Source of the DNA: Polaromonas sp. SP1
GTDB lineage: Bacteria; Pseudomonadota; Gammaproteobacteria; Burkholderiales; Burkholderiaceae_C
Assembly: GCF_003711205.1 (NCBI RefSeq)
Contig: NZ_CP031013.1
Coordinates: 1,674,001 to 1,738,000, forward strand
Direction: 5' to 3'
DNA length: 64,000 nt
A program made the position numbers and the translations under genes. The notes under the pieces were generated by a model. It saw only the letters and a list, made by a program, of their open reading frames with translations. It did not search any database and was not told the origin of the DNA. Of the stretch, positions 18,284-27,207 are shown piece after piece. How positions within the stretch are numbered: position 1 is the first letter of the stretch; the number at the start of each line of letters is the position of its first letter.

Positions 18284-19278
18284 TGATTCTTCGCGGCACC
18301 GACGCTGAAGCGATTCTTGAAGCCGCGCGCCGCATCCAGGCCGGCGGCCTCGTCGGCTTCCCGACCGAGACGGTGTATGGCCTGGGCGCCGATGCCTCGA
18401 GTGACACAGCCGTCGCCGGCATTTTTGAAGCCAAGGGCAGGCCGTCCGACCACCCGCTCATCGTGCATGTGGCCGACGCGGCGCATGTCGAGGCTTACGC
18501 CAGCAGCGTGCCGCCTTTTGCCGCGCGCCTGATGAAGGCCTTCTGGCCCGGGCCGCTCACCGTGATCCTGCCGCGCAAGCCGGGTGTAGCGGCGGCTGCT
18601 GCCGGTGGTCAGGATTCGATCGGCCTGCGCTGCCCTTCGCATCCCGTCGCGCTGGCTTTCCTGAAAGCGTGTGACACCGGCGTGGCCGGCCCCAGCGCCA
18701 ACCGCTTCGGCCGCGTCAGCCCCACCACCGCGCAGCATGTGCAGCAGGAGTTCGGCGACAGCCTGCTGGTGCTCGACGGCGGGCCCTGCGATGTCGGCAT
18801 CGAGTCCAGCATCGTCGATTGCACGCGCGGGCGGCCCGTGCTGCTGCGCCCGGGCATCCTCACGCGTGCGCAGCTCGAAGCGGCCTGCGGTGAAGCTGTG
18901 CTGGGCAAAGACGAATTCGAGCAAGGCGACGCAGACCTGGGCGACGCACCGCGCGCCTCCGGCACGCTGGAGGCGCACTACGCGCCCGACGCCAAGGTGC
19001 GCCTGATGGACGCTGGGCCGATTCAAACCGCGCTCGATTTGCTCGGCGCCGACGCCGCCCACATCGCGGTCTATGCCCGCAGCATCGTGCGTATCAAGTC
19101 CGAAAAAGTCCTGTACCGCCGCATGCCCGACGATGCCCTCGCCACCGCGCAGCAACTCTTTGCCGTGCTGCGTGATTTCGATGCCAAAGGCGTCAAGCTG
19201 ATCTGGATTGAAAACCCGCCGCCGGCTGCCGAATGGGACGGCGTGCGCGACCGGCTGGGGCGCGCTGCCGCCAGTTGA
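18283..19278 (+). CDS. tsaC: L-threonylcarbamoyladenylate synthase (Sua5/TsaC family)
   Basis: Makes threonylcarbamoyl-AMP from threonine, bicarbonate and ATP for the t6A37 modification of ANN-decoding tRNAs. It has 331 residues: the YrdC/Sua5 domain (about 1-200; GGLVGFPTETVYGLGADA and GPSANRFGRVSPTTA) and a C-terminal Sua5 domain, so it is the long Sua5-type form. The start overlaps the purK stop (TGATG). The partner t6A gene tsaB is in this same window at 22 kb. Confidence 0.93.
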   Translation: MILRGTDAEAILEAARRIQAGGLVGFPTETVYGLGADASSDTAVAGIFEAKGRPSDHPLIVHVADAAHVEAYASSVPPFAARLMKAFWPGPLTVILPRKPGVAAAAAGGQDSIGLRCPSHPVALAFLKACDTGVAGPSANRFGRVSPTTAQHVQQEFGDSLLVLDGGPCDVGIESSIVDCTRGRPVLLRPGILTRAQLEAACGEAVLGKDEFEQGDADLGDAPRASGTLEAHYAPDAKVRLMDAGPIQTALDLLGADAAHIAVYARSIVRIKSEKVLYRRMPDDALATAQQLFAVLRDFDAKGVKLIWIENPPPAAEWDGVRDRLGRAAAS

Positions 19279-19299
19279 GGCGCGGGGAAAGAGAGGGTT

Positions 19300-19596
19300 A
19301 TGTTTGACGAAAAAACCGTATTCGTACTCATTGTTCTTGCGGTCGTCTTTGTTGTGATGATGTGGCGCGAACGCCGTAGCGACCGGTGGAACGCCGGCGG
19401 GTGTTGCTACCAATGCGGCAAGGCACTGGGGTTTGATTTCAAAACGGTCACGCGAAGGTACAAAGGCGGGTCGACCAAGACGGTGGATTTCTGCGCGAGA
19501 TGTGCGCGTCATCGAAAAGCCTGGGGTTGGCTCGTCCTTGGCATGGTGATCCTTTTTGTGGCGCTGATGGCGTATCACCTGAGCCACGCAGGCTGA
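19300..19596 (+). CDS. Hypothetical small membrane protein with paired cysteines
   Basis: A 98-residue protein with two membrane segments (about 6-22 and 75-93). A cytosolic-looking loop between them holds CCYQCG near 32-37 and CARCARH near 61-67, arranged like a zinc ribbon. I know of no named family. It starts 21 bases after the Sua5/TsaC gene and 50 bases before the LysE gene on the same strand. AAAGAGAGG upstream is a good Shine-Dalgarno. Confidence 0.6.
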   Translation: MFDEKTVFVLIVLAVVFVVMMWRERRSDRWNAGGCCYQCGKALGFDFKTVTRRYKGGSTKTVDFCARCARHRKAWGWLVLGMVILFVALMAYHLSHAG

Positions 19597-19648
19597 GCTT
19601 TATGGGCATACTGGCGGCAACCATCACCCATCCGTAAAGGGCGCTTTC

Positions 19649-20272
19649 ATGCTCTCCATCCTCCTCACCATCTGGTTTCTCCACGTCGCGGCCATGATGA
19701 GCCCCGGCGCCAATGTGTTGCTGGTCTCGCAGCTTGCCGCCAGCGACCGCGCGCGCAGCGCGGTGTTTGCGGCGCTGGGTGTCACGGTGGGCGCGGCCAT
19801 CTGGGCCTTGTGCGCGGTGCTGGGTGTCAATGCCGTGTTCCAGATCTTTCCGGGGCTGCGCCTGGCGCTGCAGGTGGCCGGCGGCCTGTACCTGCTGTAT
19901 GTGGCCAGCCGGCTGTGGCGCTCGGGCGGCCTGGCGCTGGGTGAGGGCGGGCCGTCGGTGTCATCGGCCGCCGCGTTCCGCCTGGGTTTCCTCACCAACA
20001 TCACCAACCCGAAATCGGCGCTCTTTTTCGGCAGCGTGTTTGCCGCTTCGTTTCCGGCGTCGCCCAGCCCGGTGTTGCAAGTTGCCGCGGTGGTCATGAT
20101 TGTGGCCAACGCGCTGTGCTGGCACACGCTGCTGGCGTATTTGTTCTCGCGCGAGCGTGTGCGGCTCGCATATGCCCGCACGCGCGGCACGGCGGACCGC
20201 ATCGCGTCGGTGGCCGTGGGTGCATTGGGCTTGGGCCTGCTGGCGGCTTCTTTGCGCGAAGCACGCTCCTAG
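19649..20272 (+). CDS. LysE family amino-acid exporter
   Basis: A 207-residue membrane protein of the LysE/RhtB translocator family. It has about six hydrophobic segments; MMSPGANVLLVSQLA near 17-31 carries the conserved PG motif and GFLTNITNPKSALFF near 110-124 the conserved NP. Such proteins export lysine, homoserine, threonine or related compounds; the substrate cannot be told from sequence. Confidence 0.9.
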   Translation: MLSILLTIWFLHVAAMMSPGANVLLVSQLAASDRARSAVFAALGVTVGAAIWALCAVLGVNAVFQIFPGLRLALQVAGGLYLLYVASRLWRSGGLALGEGGPSVSSAAAFRLGFLTNITNPKSALFFGSVFAASFPASPSPVLQVAAVVMIVANALCWHTLLAYLFSRERVRLAYARTRGTADRIASVAVGALGLGLLAASLREARS

Positions 20273-20409
20273 AACTGCCGGTTGCCTAAATTTGAGGCAT
20301 TGTGGCGCAGGCCGCGTCAAATGGCGTTTTCACCCGCAAGCCGCGTGGTCATCAACAGCTTTGTCCACACCCGGCAGGGATAACTCAGCGCTTTGGCGGT
20401 AGCGTCAGG

Positions 20410-21915
20410 CTATCGGGCCGCCTCTTTTACCGTCCATTCCAGCAACGCATCCAGCGCCGGGCGGGCGGCGCCGGCGTTCGGGTGATTGATCAGGCCCACC
20501 ACGATGTAGCGCGTGCCGCTGTTGCCGTTGGCATAACCCGCAATCGCCGTCACGTCGCGCAGCGAGCCGGTCTTCAAAAAAGCCTGCCCCGCCACGCCCT
20601 TGCCGCGCTCGCGCAGCGTGCCGTCCACGCCGGCGATGGGCAGTGAATCAGCCAGGTCGGCGGCCAGCGGGCTTTTGGCGGCGTGCAGCAGCAGCGCGCC
20701 CAGGCCGGCTGCCGTTACACGCTCATTGCGGCTCAGGCCCGAACCGTTGTCCATCAGGGGTTGCGCTGTGCCCGGCAGGTTCTTCTTCCACCAGGCGGCC
20801 AGCGCGGCGTGGGCCGAATCGAGCGTGCCGGCTTTGGGCTGGCCCAGGTTTGCGTGCAGGCCCAACGTCAGGAAGAGGTGCTGCGCCATCACGTTGTTCG
20901 AATATTTGTTGACGTCGCGCACCACCTCCAGCAGCGTCGGCGACTGGTGCTCAAACCGGATCGCAGCTTTTTCGCCCGAGATCGTGCCGGTGCTGCGCAG
21001 CGTGGCCAGCTCCTGCGGCGTGGCGTCGCGCGCCGTGCCGGTCAGCAAGCCGCCCAGCTGCCGCCAGGAGCCCTCAATCGCGCGCGCGGCAAAGCTGGAC
21101 GGGTCGGGGTAGGCGCTGGGCCAGACTTTTTCGCCGCAGGCCGATGAGTAGGTGCCCAGGAATTCGATGTTGACCGGGTTCTCGACGCTGGCGCGCAGCT
21201 CGCTGCGCCAGTCGCCGCAGCGGCCCACACGCACCATGGGCACACTCGCGCCCACTTGTACACCGGCCAGCGGCGGCTCGTAGCGCACCAGCGCGCGGTT
21301 GCTGGCCATGTCCGGCGTGAAGGTCATCACGATGGACTTGAAGTTGATGAGCAGCGCGTCGGGCCGCGCGTTGTACGGCCGCAGCGGCTCGCCGTCGAAC
21401 TCGCCCGGGTCGGTGGGCGGCACGCTGAAGGCGCTGCGGTCCAGCACGATGTCGCCGCGAATCACGCGCGCACCGCCGGCCTGCACCTGGGCCAGCAGGG
21501 CCTGCAGGCGCTCAACCACCAGCTTCGGGTCGCCGCCGCCTTGCACCACCAGGTTGCCGTTGAGCAGCCCGCCCGAGGTGCTGCCGTCCAGGATCACCTT
21601 CGTTTTCCAGGTGAAGTCGCGGCCCAGCGCATCGAGCGCCGAGTAGGTGGTCACCAGCTTCATGACGGAGGCCGGGTTCATCGGCGTGTCGATGCGCCAG
21701 CTCAGGCGCGGCACCGGCTTGCCGGTGGCGGCTTCCACCACCAGCATGGAGACCGCGTCGCGCGGCACCTTGGCGCGCGCCAGGGCTTTTTCAATCGGGG
21801 CCGGCAGGCGCGGGGCTTGCGCCAGGGCGGTGACAGAGGAAAGGGCCAGCACGGCGGCCAGCACGCTCAGCGCAACAGGGTGCGGCGTGCGTGGGCGCTG
21901 CGGGTCTTGGGTCAT
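20410..21915 (-). CDS. dacB: D-alanyl-D-alanine carboxypeptidase/endopeptidase (PBP4)
   Basis: A class C penicillin-binding protein that trims or cleaves peptidoglycan cross-links in the periplasm. The 501 residues include a signal sequence (about 12-33) and the three active-site motifs: SVMK (Ser83, Lys86), SNN (339-341) and KTG (448-450). The large insertion between the first and second motif is typical of the DacB family. A -10-like GATAAT sits six bases before the ATG, with no Shine-Dalgarno. Confidence 0.95.
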   Translation of the reverse strand: MTQDPQRPRTPHPVALSVLAAVLALSSVTALAQAPRLPAPIEKALARAKVPRDAVSMLVVEAATGKPVPRLSWRIDTPMNPASVMKLVTTYSALDALGRDFTWKTKVILDGSTSGGLLNGNLVVQGGGDPKLVVERLQALLAQVQAGGARVIRGDIVLDRSAFSVPPTDPGEFDGEPLRPYNARPDALLINFKSIVMTFTPDMASNRALVRYEPPLAGVQVGASVPMVRVGRCGDWRSELRASVENPVNIEFLGTYSSACGEKVWPSAYPDPSSFAARAIEGSWRQLGGLLTGTARDATPQELATLRSTGTISGEKAAIRFEHQSPTLLEVVRDVNKYSNNVMAQHLFLTLGLHANLGQPKAGTLDSAHAALAAWWKKNLPGTAQPLMDNGSGLSRNERVTAAGLGALLLHAAKSPLAADLADSLPIAGVDGTLRERGKGVAGQAFLKTGSLRDVTAIAGYANGNSGTRYIVVGLINHPNAGAARPALDALLEWTVKEAAR

Positions 21916-21921
21916 GGGTCG

Positions 21922-21947
21922 ATTATCGCGGCAGGCCGTCAGACGGC
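21922..21947 (-). promoter_or_regulatory. Close-coupled -10 and palindrome before dacB
   Basis: On the minus strand GATAAT is followed by six bases and the dacB ATG. Just upstream, between where the -10 and -35 would lie, is the 13-base palindrome GCCGTC-A-GACGGC (21935-21947), placed as an operator would be. No -35 consensus is seen. Confidence 0.35.
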
Positions 21948-22030
21948 TTTGACCCCGGCTGGGCCCGAAGAGGCGTTGGCGCGGATAATCAAGGCCTTCC
22001 CCGCAGGATGCCTTCCTGGCGGATGTGCAG

Positions 22031-22087
22031 GTTGCTATTAATTTAGTAGCTAAATGTGCATAACCTACAAGGGCTGGAGCCCGATTT
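22031..22087 (-). repeat. Dispersed repeat A copy before tsaB
   Basis: Reverse form: TTGCTATTAATTTAGTAGC, a short middle and GGGCTGGAGCCC. It ends two bases before the tsaB ATG, so it supplies the gene's immediate leader. Confidence 0.7.
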
Positions 22088-22088
22088 A

Positions 22089-22850
22089 ATGCCTAAACCC
22101 CTGAAATTTCTCGCCTTTGACACCAGCACCGACCGCATGTCGGTCGCGGTGACCGACGGCGTGCGCACCTGGCAGCACAGCGGCCCCGGTGGCGCGCAGG
22201 CCTCGACCACGCTGATCCCGGCCGTGCTGGCGCTGCTGGCGGAGGCGGGGCTGGCGCTGGGCGAGCTCGATGCGATTGCCTTCGGCCGCGGCCCGGGCTC
22301 GTTCACCGGGCTGCGCACCGCCTGCGCCGTGGCGCAGGGCCTGGCGCTGGGCGCCAACCATGGCGCGGGCGTTCCCGTGCTGCCGATTGACACGCTGATG
22401 GCGGTGGCCGAAGAGGCGCGGTTCCAGCGCGACGGCGACTCGCAGCCAGCGCTGCGGGTGACGGCGCTGCTGGACGCCCGCATGGACGAGATGTATGTGC
22501 AGGGTTTTGACTTCAGCGGTGGGCAGTGCCGCGCGCTGGGCGAATGTGAGCTGGTGCGGCCTGAAGCGTGCACGCCCGATGCGGCCACCGGCCTGCTCGC
22601 GGGCAATGTGTTTGCGGTGTACGCCGGGCGCTTGCCGGCCGGGCTTGCAGATTTTGCGCAGGCCGAGGCCTTGCCCACGGCCACCGCCTTGCTGCGCCTG
22701 GCGCCCCAACTGGCCGCCGCCGGCCAGTGCGTGAGCGCCGACCTCGCCCTGCCGCTCTACGTTCGGGATAAAGTAGCGCTCACAACCGAAGAGCGTGAGC
22801 AGGTTAAAGCTGCCAAGCTCCTCGCCGAGGCCCCACCCCTTTCCCCATGA
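22089..22850 (+). CDS. tsaB: tRNA threonylcarbamoyladenosine modification protein TsaB
   Basis: Scaffold protein (YeaZ) that forms the t6A-transfer complex with TsaD and TsaE. It has 253 residues. The ASKHA-fold start LAFDTSTDRMSVAV and the segment AFGRGPGSFTGLR are diagnostic. The frame opens at 22056, but that stretch lies in repeat A, so the ATG at 22089 is used. The stop overlaps the rimI start (ATGA). Confidence 0.93.
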   Translation: MPKPLKFLAFDTSTDRMSVAVTDGVRTWQHSGPGGAQASTTLIPAVLALLAEAGLALGELDAIAFGRGPGSFTGLRTACAVAQGLALGANHGAGVPVLPIDTLMAVAEEARFQRDGDSQPALRVTALLDARMDEMYVQGFDFSGGQCRALGECELVRPEACTPDAATGLLAGNVFAVYAGRLPAGLADFAQAEALPTATALLRLAPQLAAAGQCVSADLALPLYVRDKVALTTEEREQVKAAKLLAEAPPLSP

Positions 22851-23326
22851 ACGCCATCCTCAAGCCCCTCGAAGCCCAGTTCGAAGCCATGACACCCGCA
22901 TGGCTGGGCGAGGTGGTGCGCGTGGAACAAACCGCCTACGACCATCCGTGGACGCAAGGCAACTTCACCGACTCCATCAATGCCGGCTACCACGCGCAGC
23001 TGCTCACGGCGGGCAACGCGCCCAACGCCGTGCTGCTCGGCTACTTTGTGGCCATGAAGGGTGTGGACGAAGTGCACCTGCTCAACATCACCGTGGCGCC
23101 TGAGCACCAACGCCAGGGCTGGGCCCGCGTCATGCTGGACGGCCTGGCCCTGTGGGCGCGCGGGCAGGGCGCGCAGTGGCTGTGGCTGGAAGTGCGCGTG
23201 AGCAATGCGCGCGCCAAGGCCGTGTATGAGGCCTACGGCTTTCGCCATGTCGGCACGCGCCGCAACTACTACCCCAATGGCTCTGCTGCGCGCGAAGACG
23301 CCGTAGTCATGAGCCTGGCGCTGTGA
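22847..23326 (+). CDS. rimI: Ribosomal protein S18-alanine N-acetyltransferase
   Basis: GNAT acetyltransferase of 159 residues. Motif A is seen as LLNITVAPEHQRQGWARVML (acetyl-CoA binding), followed by WLEVRVSNARAKAVYEAYGF, the RimI signature. RimI acetylates the N-terminus of S18. The tsaB-rimI pair is conserved in many proteobacteria, and the four-base overlap implies coupled translation. Confidence 0.93.
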   Translation: MNAILKPLEAQFEAMTPAWLGEVVRVEQTAYDHPWTQGNFTDSINAGYHAQLLTAGNAPNAVLLGYFVAMKGVDEVHLLNITVAPEHQRQGWARVMLDGLALWARGQGAQWLWLEVRVSNARAKAVYEAYGFRHVGTRRNYYPNGSAAREDAVVMSLAL

Positions 23327-23336
23327 GGCCCGCACG

Positions 23337-24128
23337 ATGAGCCTCGTCCTCGACAAACGCCATCGCGCCATGCTGCGCGAGATGGGCGTGCGGGTGTGGC
23401 AGCCTGCGCCTGACGTTGTACCTGCTATCGATTCAGGAGCGGGTGGTGCAAGCACAGCGAGGGCTGCAGCTGATTTTGTGCATGAAACAAAGCCTGTTGC
23501 ACCTGCCGCAGCTTCTCCTGCACGTGAAGCCATTCCCGCGCGCACCGCGCCCGCGCGTGCTCCCGTGGCCCCCGCAGCCGCCGCACCGCAAGCCCCCGCG
23601 CGTGAAGCCGCTGCAACCGGCACGTGGAGCATGGGCGAAGCCCAGGCGCTGTACGCCGACGTCGCCCACGGCGAAGGCTCACGCTGGCTGGTGCTGGCCG
23701 AAACGCCGGCCGCCGCGCTGCAACGCGGGCCCTTCAATCCATTCGAAGGCGAGGCCGGCAAGCTGCTCGACAACATGCTGCGCGCCGCGCGATTGAACAA
23801 GGCCGGTGTGGTGTTGCTGGCGCCGCTGGCCCGGGGCGCGGCAGCAGGCGCCGGCACCGGCACCGGCCTGCCCGAGGCTTTGCCCGCGCTGGTGGCCGCT
23901 GCACGGCCCGACGTGGTGCTGGTGATGGGCCGCCTGGCCGCGCAAGCCCTGCTGCAGTCCAGCGAACCCTTCGGCAAGCTGCGCGGCCAGGTGCACGGCC
24001 TGCATGGCGCCAAAACCGTGTTGACCTACGACGCTACTTATCTGCTGCGTAATGCGGCCGACAAAGCCAAGGCCTGGGATGATTTGTGCCTGGCGATGAG
24101 CCTGGTTACCACGCCTGGCTCGGCCTGA
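23337..24128 (+). CDS. Degenerate family-4 uracil-DNA glycosylase-like protein
   Basis: This 263-residue product sits where betaproteobacteria usually carry a family-4 uracil-DNA glycosylase after tsaB-rimI. The fold is recognisable in PFNPFEGEAGKLLDNMLRAA, DVVLVMGRLAAQALL, FGKLRG and TYDATYLLR. The catalytic parts are lost: the usual GE-x-PG-xx-ED loop reads AETPAAALQ, the usual HP of the last motif reads DA, and only one cysteine remains, so an iron-sulphur cluster cannot form. An Ala/Pro-rich linker fills about 50-95, and residues 28-50 come from repeat A. It is probably a non-catalytic DNA-binding relative. Confidence 0.75.
   Translation: MSLVLDKRHRAMLREMGVRVWQPAPDVVPAIDSGAGGASTARAAADFVHETKPVAPAAASPAREAIPARTAPARAPVAPAAAAPQAPAREAAATGTWSMGEAQALYADVAHGEGSRWLVLAETPAAALQRGPFNPFEGEAGKLLDNMLRAARLNKAGVVLLAPLARGAAAGAGTGTGLPEALPALVAAARPDVVLVMGRLAAQALLQSSEPFGKLRGQVHGLHGAKTVLTYDATYLLRNAADKAKAWDDLCLAMSLVTTPGSA
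23421..23485 (-). repeat. Dispersed repeat A copy inside the glycosylase-like gene
   Basis: Reverse form: CTGCTATCGATTCAGGAGC, a variable middle, then GAGGGCTGCAGC. It is in frame and encodes residues about 28-50. Confidence 0.6.
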
Positions 24129-24136
24129 TTTTTCTT

Positions 24137-25027
24137 TCAGGTTTTTTCAGAAGCGTTGCGGCTCGGCGCCAACACCGAGGCAATCGCCACCACCATCAAC
24201 ACCACCGCCGCCCAGTCCTGCCAGTGCAGCACTTCGCCCAGGCCGAGCGCGCCTGAGAACACGCCCAGGATGGGAATCATCATCACGCTCAGCGTCGAGG
24301 CCACCGGCGGCAGCGCGCGCGCCAGCGTGAACCAGGCCGCGTGTGCAAAGCCGAAGATCAGCACGGCGTTGTAGAGAATCGCGCCCCAGGTGATGGCTGA
24401 AGGCGCTTTCCACTGCGGCATCTCAAAGGCGATGCCCAGCACGCTCAGCAACACGGCCGTCATCACCGTCATCCAGAAAGAGAGCGTCAGCGTCGCTGCG
24501 GCGATCGTGGTCTTGCGCAGCATCTGCGTGCCCAGCGCCCACACGGCCGCCGCCACCAGCGCGCACAACACGCCCAGCGGCCTTCCCGAAAGATTCGTCA
24601 GCTCATACCAGAGCAGCAGCGCCACACCCACAGCGGCAGCCGCCACACCCAGCCAGTTGCGGGCTTTCAGCTTCGCGCCAAAAAACCAGGCACCCAGCAG
24701 CGCCGAAAAAATCGGCATCGTGTAGCCCAGGATGGCCGCACGCCCGCTGCTCAGATTTTTCACCGCCAGGATGATGAGTGCATGCCAGACAAACATGTTC
24801 GCCGCCGCCAGCCAGAAGAGTTCGCGCCACTTGTCCCGCGGCACAAAAAACGGCACCTTCAGCACCACCATCGCCAGCCCCAGCACCGGAATGCCCAGCC
24901 AGATCGAGATCGCCCGGAACGTCAGCGGCGGAAAGTCCGCAATGCCGATCTTCATCACCGGCCAGTTCAGGCCCCAGACCAGTGTGAGCAGAACGAGCAG
25001 GACGAGTTGGCGTTGCGACAATTGCAT
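24137..25027 (-). CDS. EamA/DMT-superfamily transporter
   Basis: A 296-residue inner-membrane transporter with ten hydrophobic segments in two EamA halves (about 8-145 and 155-290). Segments typical of the RhaT/EamA group include LVWGLNWPVMKIG and MMIPILGVFSGALGLGE. Members export metabolites or amino acids; the substrate here is unknown. It converges with the glycosylase-like gene across eight bases and is divergent from pyrF. Confidence 0.9.
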   Translation of the reverse strand: MQLSQRQLVLLVLLTLVWGLNWPVMKIGIADFPPLTFRAISIWLGIPVLGLAMVVLKVPFFVPRDKWRELFWLAAANMFVWHALIILAVKNLSSGRAAILGYTMPIFSALLGAWFFGAKLKARNWLGVAAAAVGVALLLWYELTNLSGRPLGVLCALVAAAVWALGTQMLRKTTIAAATLTLSFWMTVMTAVLLSVLGIAFEMPQWKAPSAITWGAILYNAVLIFGFAHAAWFTLARALPPVASTLSVMMIPILGVFSGALGLGEVLHWQDWAAVVLMVVAIASVLAPSRNASEKT

Positions 25028-25098
25028 AGGGAGGATAGATCGATGGTTTGCGTGGATTGTCCCGGTTTGAGACTAAACCTGCTGAAGAGCCACCTTCT

Positions 25099-25104
25099 TA
25101 CAAT
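25099..25104 (+). promoter_or_regulatory. -10-like element before pyrF
   Basis: TACAAT is followed by AGGACT and the pyrF ATG. Those six bases could also act as a Shine-Dalgarno (AGGA), so leaderless and leadered readings are both possible. Confidence 0.35.
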
Positions 25105-25110
25105 AGGACT

Positions 25111-25950
25111 ATGAACTTCTTAGACATGCTGGGCGCCGCAGAACGCCAGAACAAATCCATGCTCTGCGTCGGCCTGGACCCGGAACCGGCCAAATTTCCC
25201 GGCAAGCTCAAGGGCGACGCCAACAAGATCTACGATTTTTGCGCCGCGATTGTCGACGCCACCGCCGACCTGGTGATTTCTTTCAAGCCGCAGATCGCTT
25301 ACTTCGCCGCCCACCGCGCCGAAGGACAGCTCGAACGCCTGATGGAACACATGCGCCGTGTCGCGCCGCAAGTGCCCATCATCCTGGACGCCAAACGCGG
25401 CGACATCGGCTCCACCGCCGAGCAGTACGCCAAAGAGGCTTTTGAGCGCTACGGTGCCGACGCGGTGACACTTTCGCCTTTTATGGGCTTCGACTCTGTC
25501 GCGCCGTATTTGCAATATGAAGGCAAGGGCGCATTTTTGCTGTGCCGCACCTCCAACCCCGGCGGCGACGACTTGCAGAACCAGCGCTTCGCCTCGATCG
25601 AAGGCCAGCCGCTGCTGTACGAACACGTGGCACGCCTGGCCCAAGGGCCATGGAACCTCAACGGCCAGCTCGGCCTGGTGGTAGGCGCGACTTACCCGGC
25701 AGAAATCGAACGTGTGCGCACGGTGGCCCCTACCTTGCCTTTGCTGATCCCCGGTGTGGGCGCGCAGGGCGGTGATGCAGTGGCGACCGTCAAGGCCGGC
25801 TGGCGCGAAGGCGCGCCCATCATCGTGAACTCGTCGCGCGCGATTTTGTACGCGTCTTCGGGTGATGATTTTGCCGAGGCTGCGCGGCGTGAGGCGATCC
25901 GGACGCGGAATGTGCTGGAGGCGGCCCGGGGTGAGGCGCTGAAGCGCTAA
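25111..25950 (+). CDS. pyrF: Orotidine 5'-phosphate decarboxylase
   Basis: Decarboxylates OMP to UMP, the last step of pyrimidine synthesis. The 279-residue product is of the longer subfamily 2. The catalytic signature [19 protein letters not shown] and the N-terminal CVGLDPEP are clear. The frame opens upstream at 25048 but homology starts at MNFLDMLG, so the ATG at 25111 is used. It ends six bases before the convergent corA stop. Confidence 0.96.
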   Translation: MNFLDMLGAAERQNKSMLCVGLDPEPAKFPGKLKGDANKIYDFCAAIVDATADLVISFKPQIAYFAAHRAEGQLERLMEHMRRVAPQVPIILDAKRGDIGSTAEQYAKEAFERYGADAVTLSPFMGFDSVAPYLQYEGKGAFLLCRTSNPGGDDLQNQRFASIEGQPLLYEHVARLAQGPWNLNGQLGLVVGATYPAEIERVRTVAPTLPLLIPGVGAQGGDAVATVKAGWREGAPIIVNSSRAILYASSGDDFAEAARREAIRTRNVLEAARGEALKR

Positions 25951-25956
25951 CTTCGG

Positions 25957-26943
25957 CTACTTCAGCCAGCCGCGTTTGCGGAAGTACCACATCGGCACCA
26001 CTGCGCTGGCCACCATCAGCGCAATCGCATACGGATAGCCCAGCGCCCAATCAAGCTCGGGCATGAGCTTGAAGTTCATGCCGTAGACGCTGGCAATCAA
26101 CGTGGGCGGCAGCAGCGCGACGCTGGCCACCGAGAAGATCTTGATGATCTTGTTCTGGTTGATGTTGATGAAACCGACCGTGGCGTCCATCAGGAAGTTG
26201 ATCTTGTCGAACAGGAAAGCCGTGTGCGAATCGAGCGAGTCGATGTCGCGCAGAATCTGCCGCGCTTCCTCGAACTGCTCGGCGTTGAGCATCTTGCTGC
26301 GCATCATGAAGCTGACGGCGCGGCGCGTGTCCATCATGTTTCGGCGGATGCGGCCGTTCAAGTCTTCGTGGCGGGCGATGGCGCCCAGCACTTCACCGGC
26401 CAGCGCGTCGGTCACGTCGCCCGACAGCACCTGGGCGCTGACTTTTTCAAGCTCGACATAAATGCCTTCGAGCGTGTCGGCGGAATACTCCGCATCGGCG
26501 TCGAACAGCTTGAGCAGCACTTCCTTGGCGTCCTCGATCAGCCCGGGCGCACGGCGCGCGCGCATGCGCAGCAGCCTGAACACCGGCACATCCTCGTCGT
26601 GGATGGAAAACAGCACGCCCTTGCTTTTGAGGTCGTCGTTGACCAGGTTCAGGATGAAAGCGACGCGCACCGTGCGCGGCTCGGCGTCGTCGGCGATCAG
26701 GAAGTCGGAGCGGATGTGCAGCTCGCCGTTGTCTTCTTCGTAAAAGCGCGCGGACTCTTCAATGTCCTCGTCCATCGCGTCTTCGGGAATGGACAGGCCG
26801 TAATACTGCTTGATCCAGCGTTTTTCTTCGAGGGTGGGAGATTCCAGGTCGACCCAGATGGGCTGGAATTTCGAGAGTTCTTCCAGGGATTCGATTTCTT
26901 CCTGGAAAAGCCGGCCGTTGGCGAGCGTGAAAATATTGAGCAT
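25957..26943 (-). CDS. corA: Magnesium/cobalt transporter CorA
   Basis: Pentameric Mg2+/Co2+ channel. Of 328 residues, the N-terminal cytosolic domain takes about 265. Two C-terminal membrane helices follow; the first ends in the selectivity motif YGMN and the second (IALMVASAVVPMWYF) ends in a basic tail. The MNF after the GMN motif is typical. The gene follows the patatin gene on the same strand with a 264-base gap, so it likely has its own promoter, near the tandem 10-mers at 27011-27030. Confidence 0.95.
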   Translation of the reverse strand: MLNIFTLANGRLFQEEIESLEELSKFQPIWVDLESPTLEEKRWIKQYYGLSIPEDAMDEDIEESARFYEEDNGELHIRSDFLIADDAEPRTVRVAFILNLVNDDLKSKGVLFSIHDEDVPVFRLLRMRARRAPGLIEDAKEVLLKLFDADAEYSADTLEGIYVELEKVSAQVLSGDVTDALAGEVLGAIARHEDLNGRIRRNMMDTRRAVSFMMRSKMLNAEQFEEARQILRDIDSLDSHTAFLFDKINFLMDATVGFININQNKIIKIFSVASVALLPPTLIASVYGMNFKLMPELDWALGYPYAIALMVASAVVPMWYFRKRGWLK

Positions 26944-27010
26944 GACTGACTGCCTATCGGTTCAGGGGGCTTGGCGCAAAGCATGCGCGAGCCTTGCGCG
27001 AAAGCGCGGT

Positions 27011-27030
27011 AAATCGCGATAAATCGCGAT
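27011..27030 (-). repeat. Tandem 10-base repeat upstream of corA
   Basis: AAATCGCGAT occurs twice in a row, and TCGCGA within it is palindromic, giving two palindromes one helical turn apart. It lies about 70-90 bases before the corA start, a position suited to a regulator site. Confidence 0.45.
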
Positions 27031-27207
27031 AAAGGGCGGTGGGATGATGGCATCGCTTTCAACCCCCTTTTGAACGTGGGCCTTGCGGGGCCGCTCGCCA
27101 GTCTGCGGTGTTGAAAGCTAGCGACTAGGGCTGCTTTCCAAGGATGTCTCCGTTATTGAATCAGCGGCGATTATGGCATTTCAGGCCATGTTTATCTACC
27201 GCGCGGC

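Noticed and set aside
20356-20376. TTTGTCCACA resembling a DnaA box near dacB
   Set aside because: A lone imperfect match with no other boxes, AT-rich stretch or dnaA/dnaN genes nearby.
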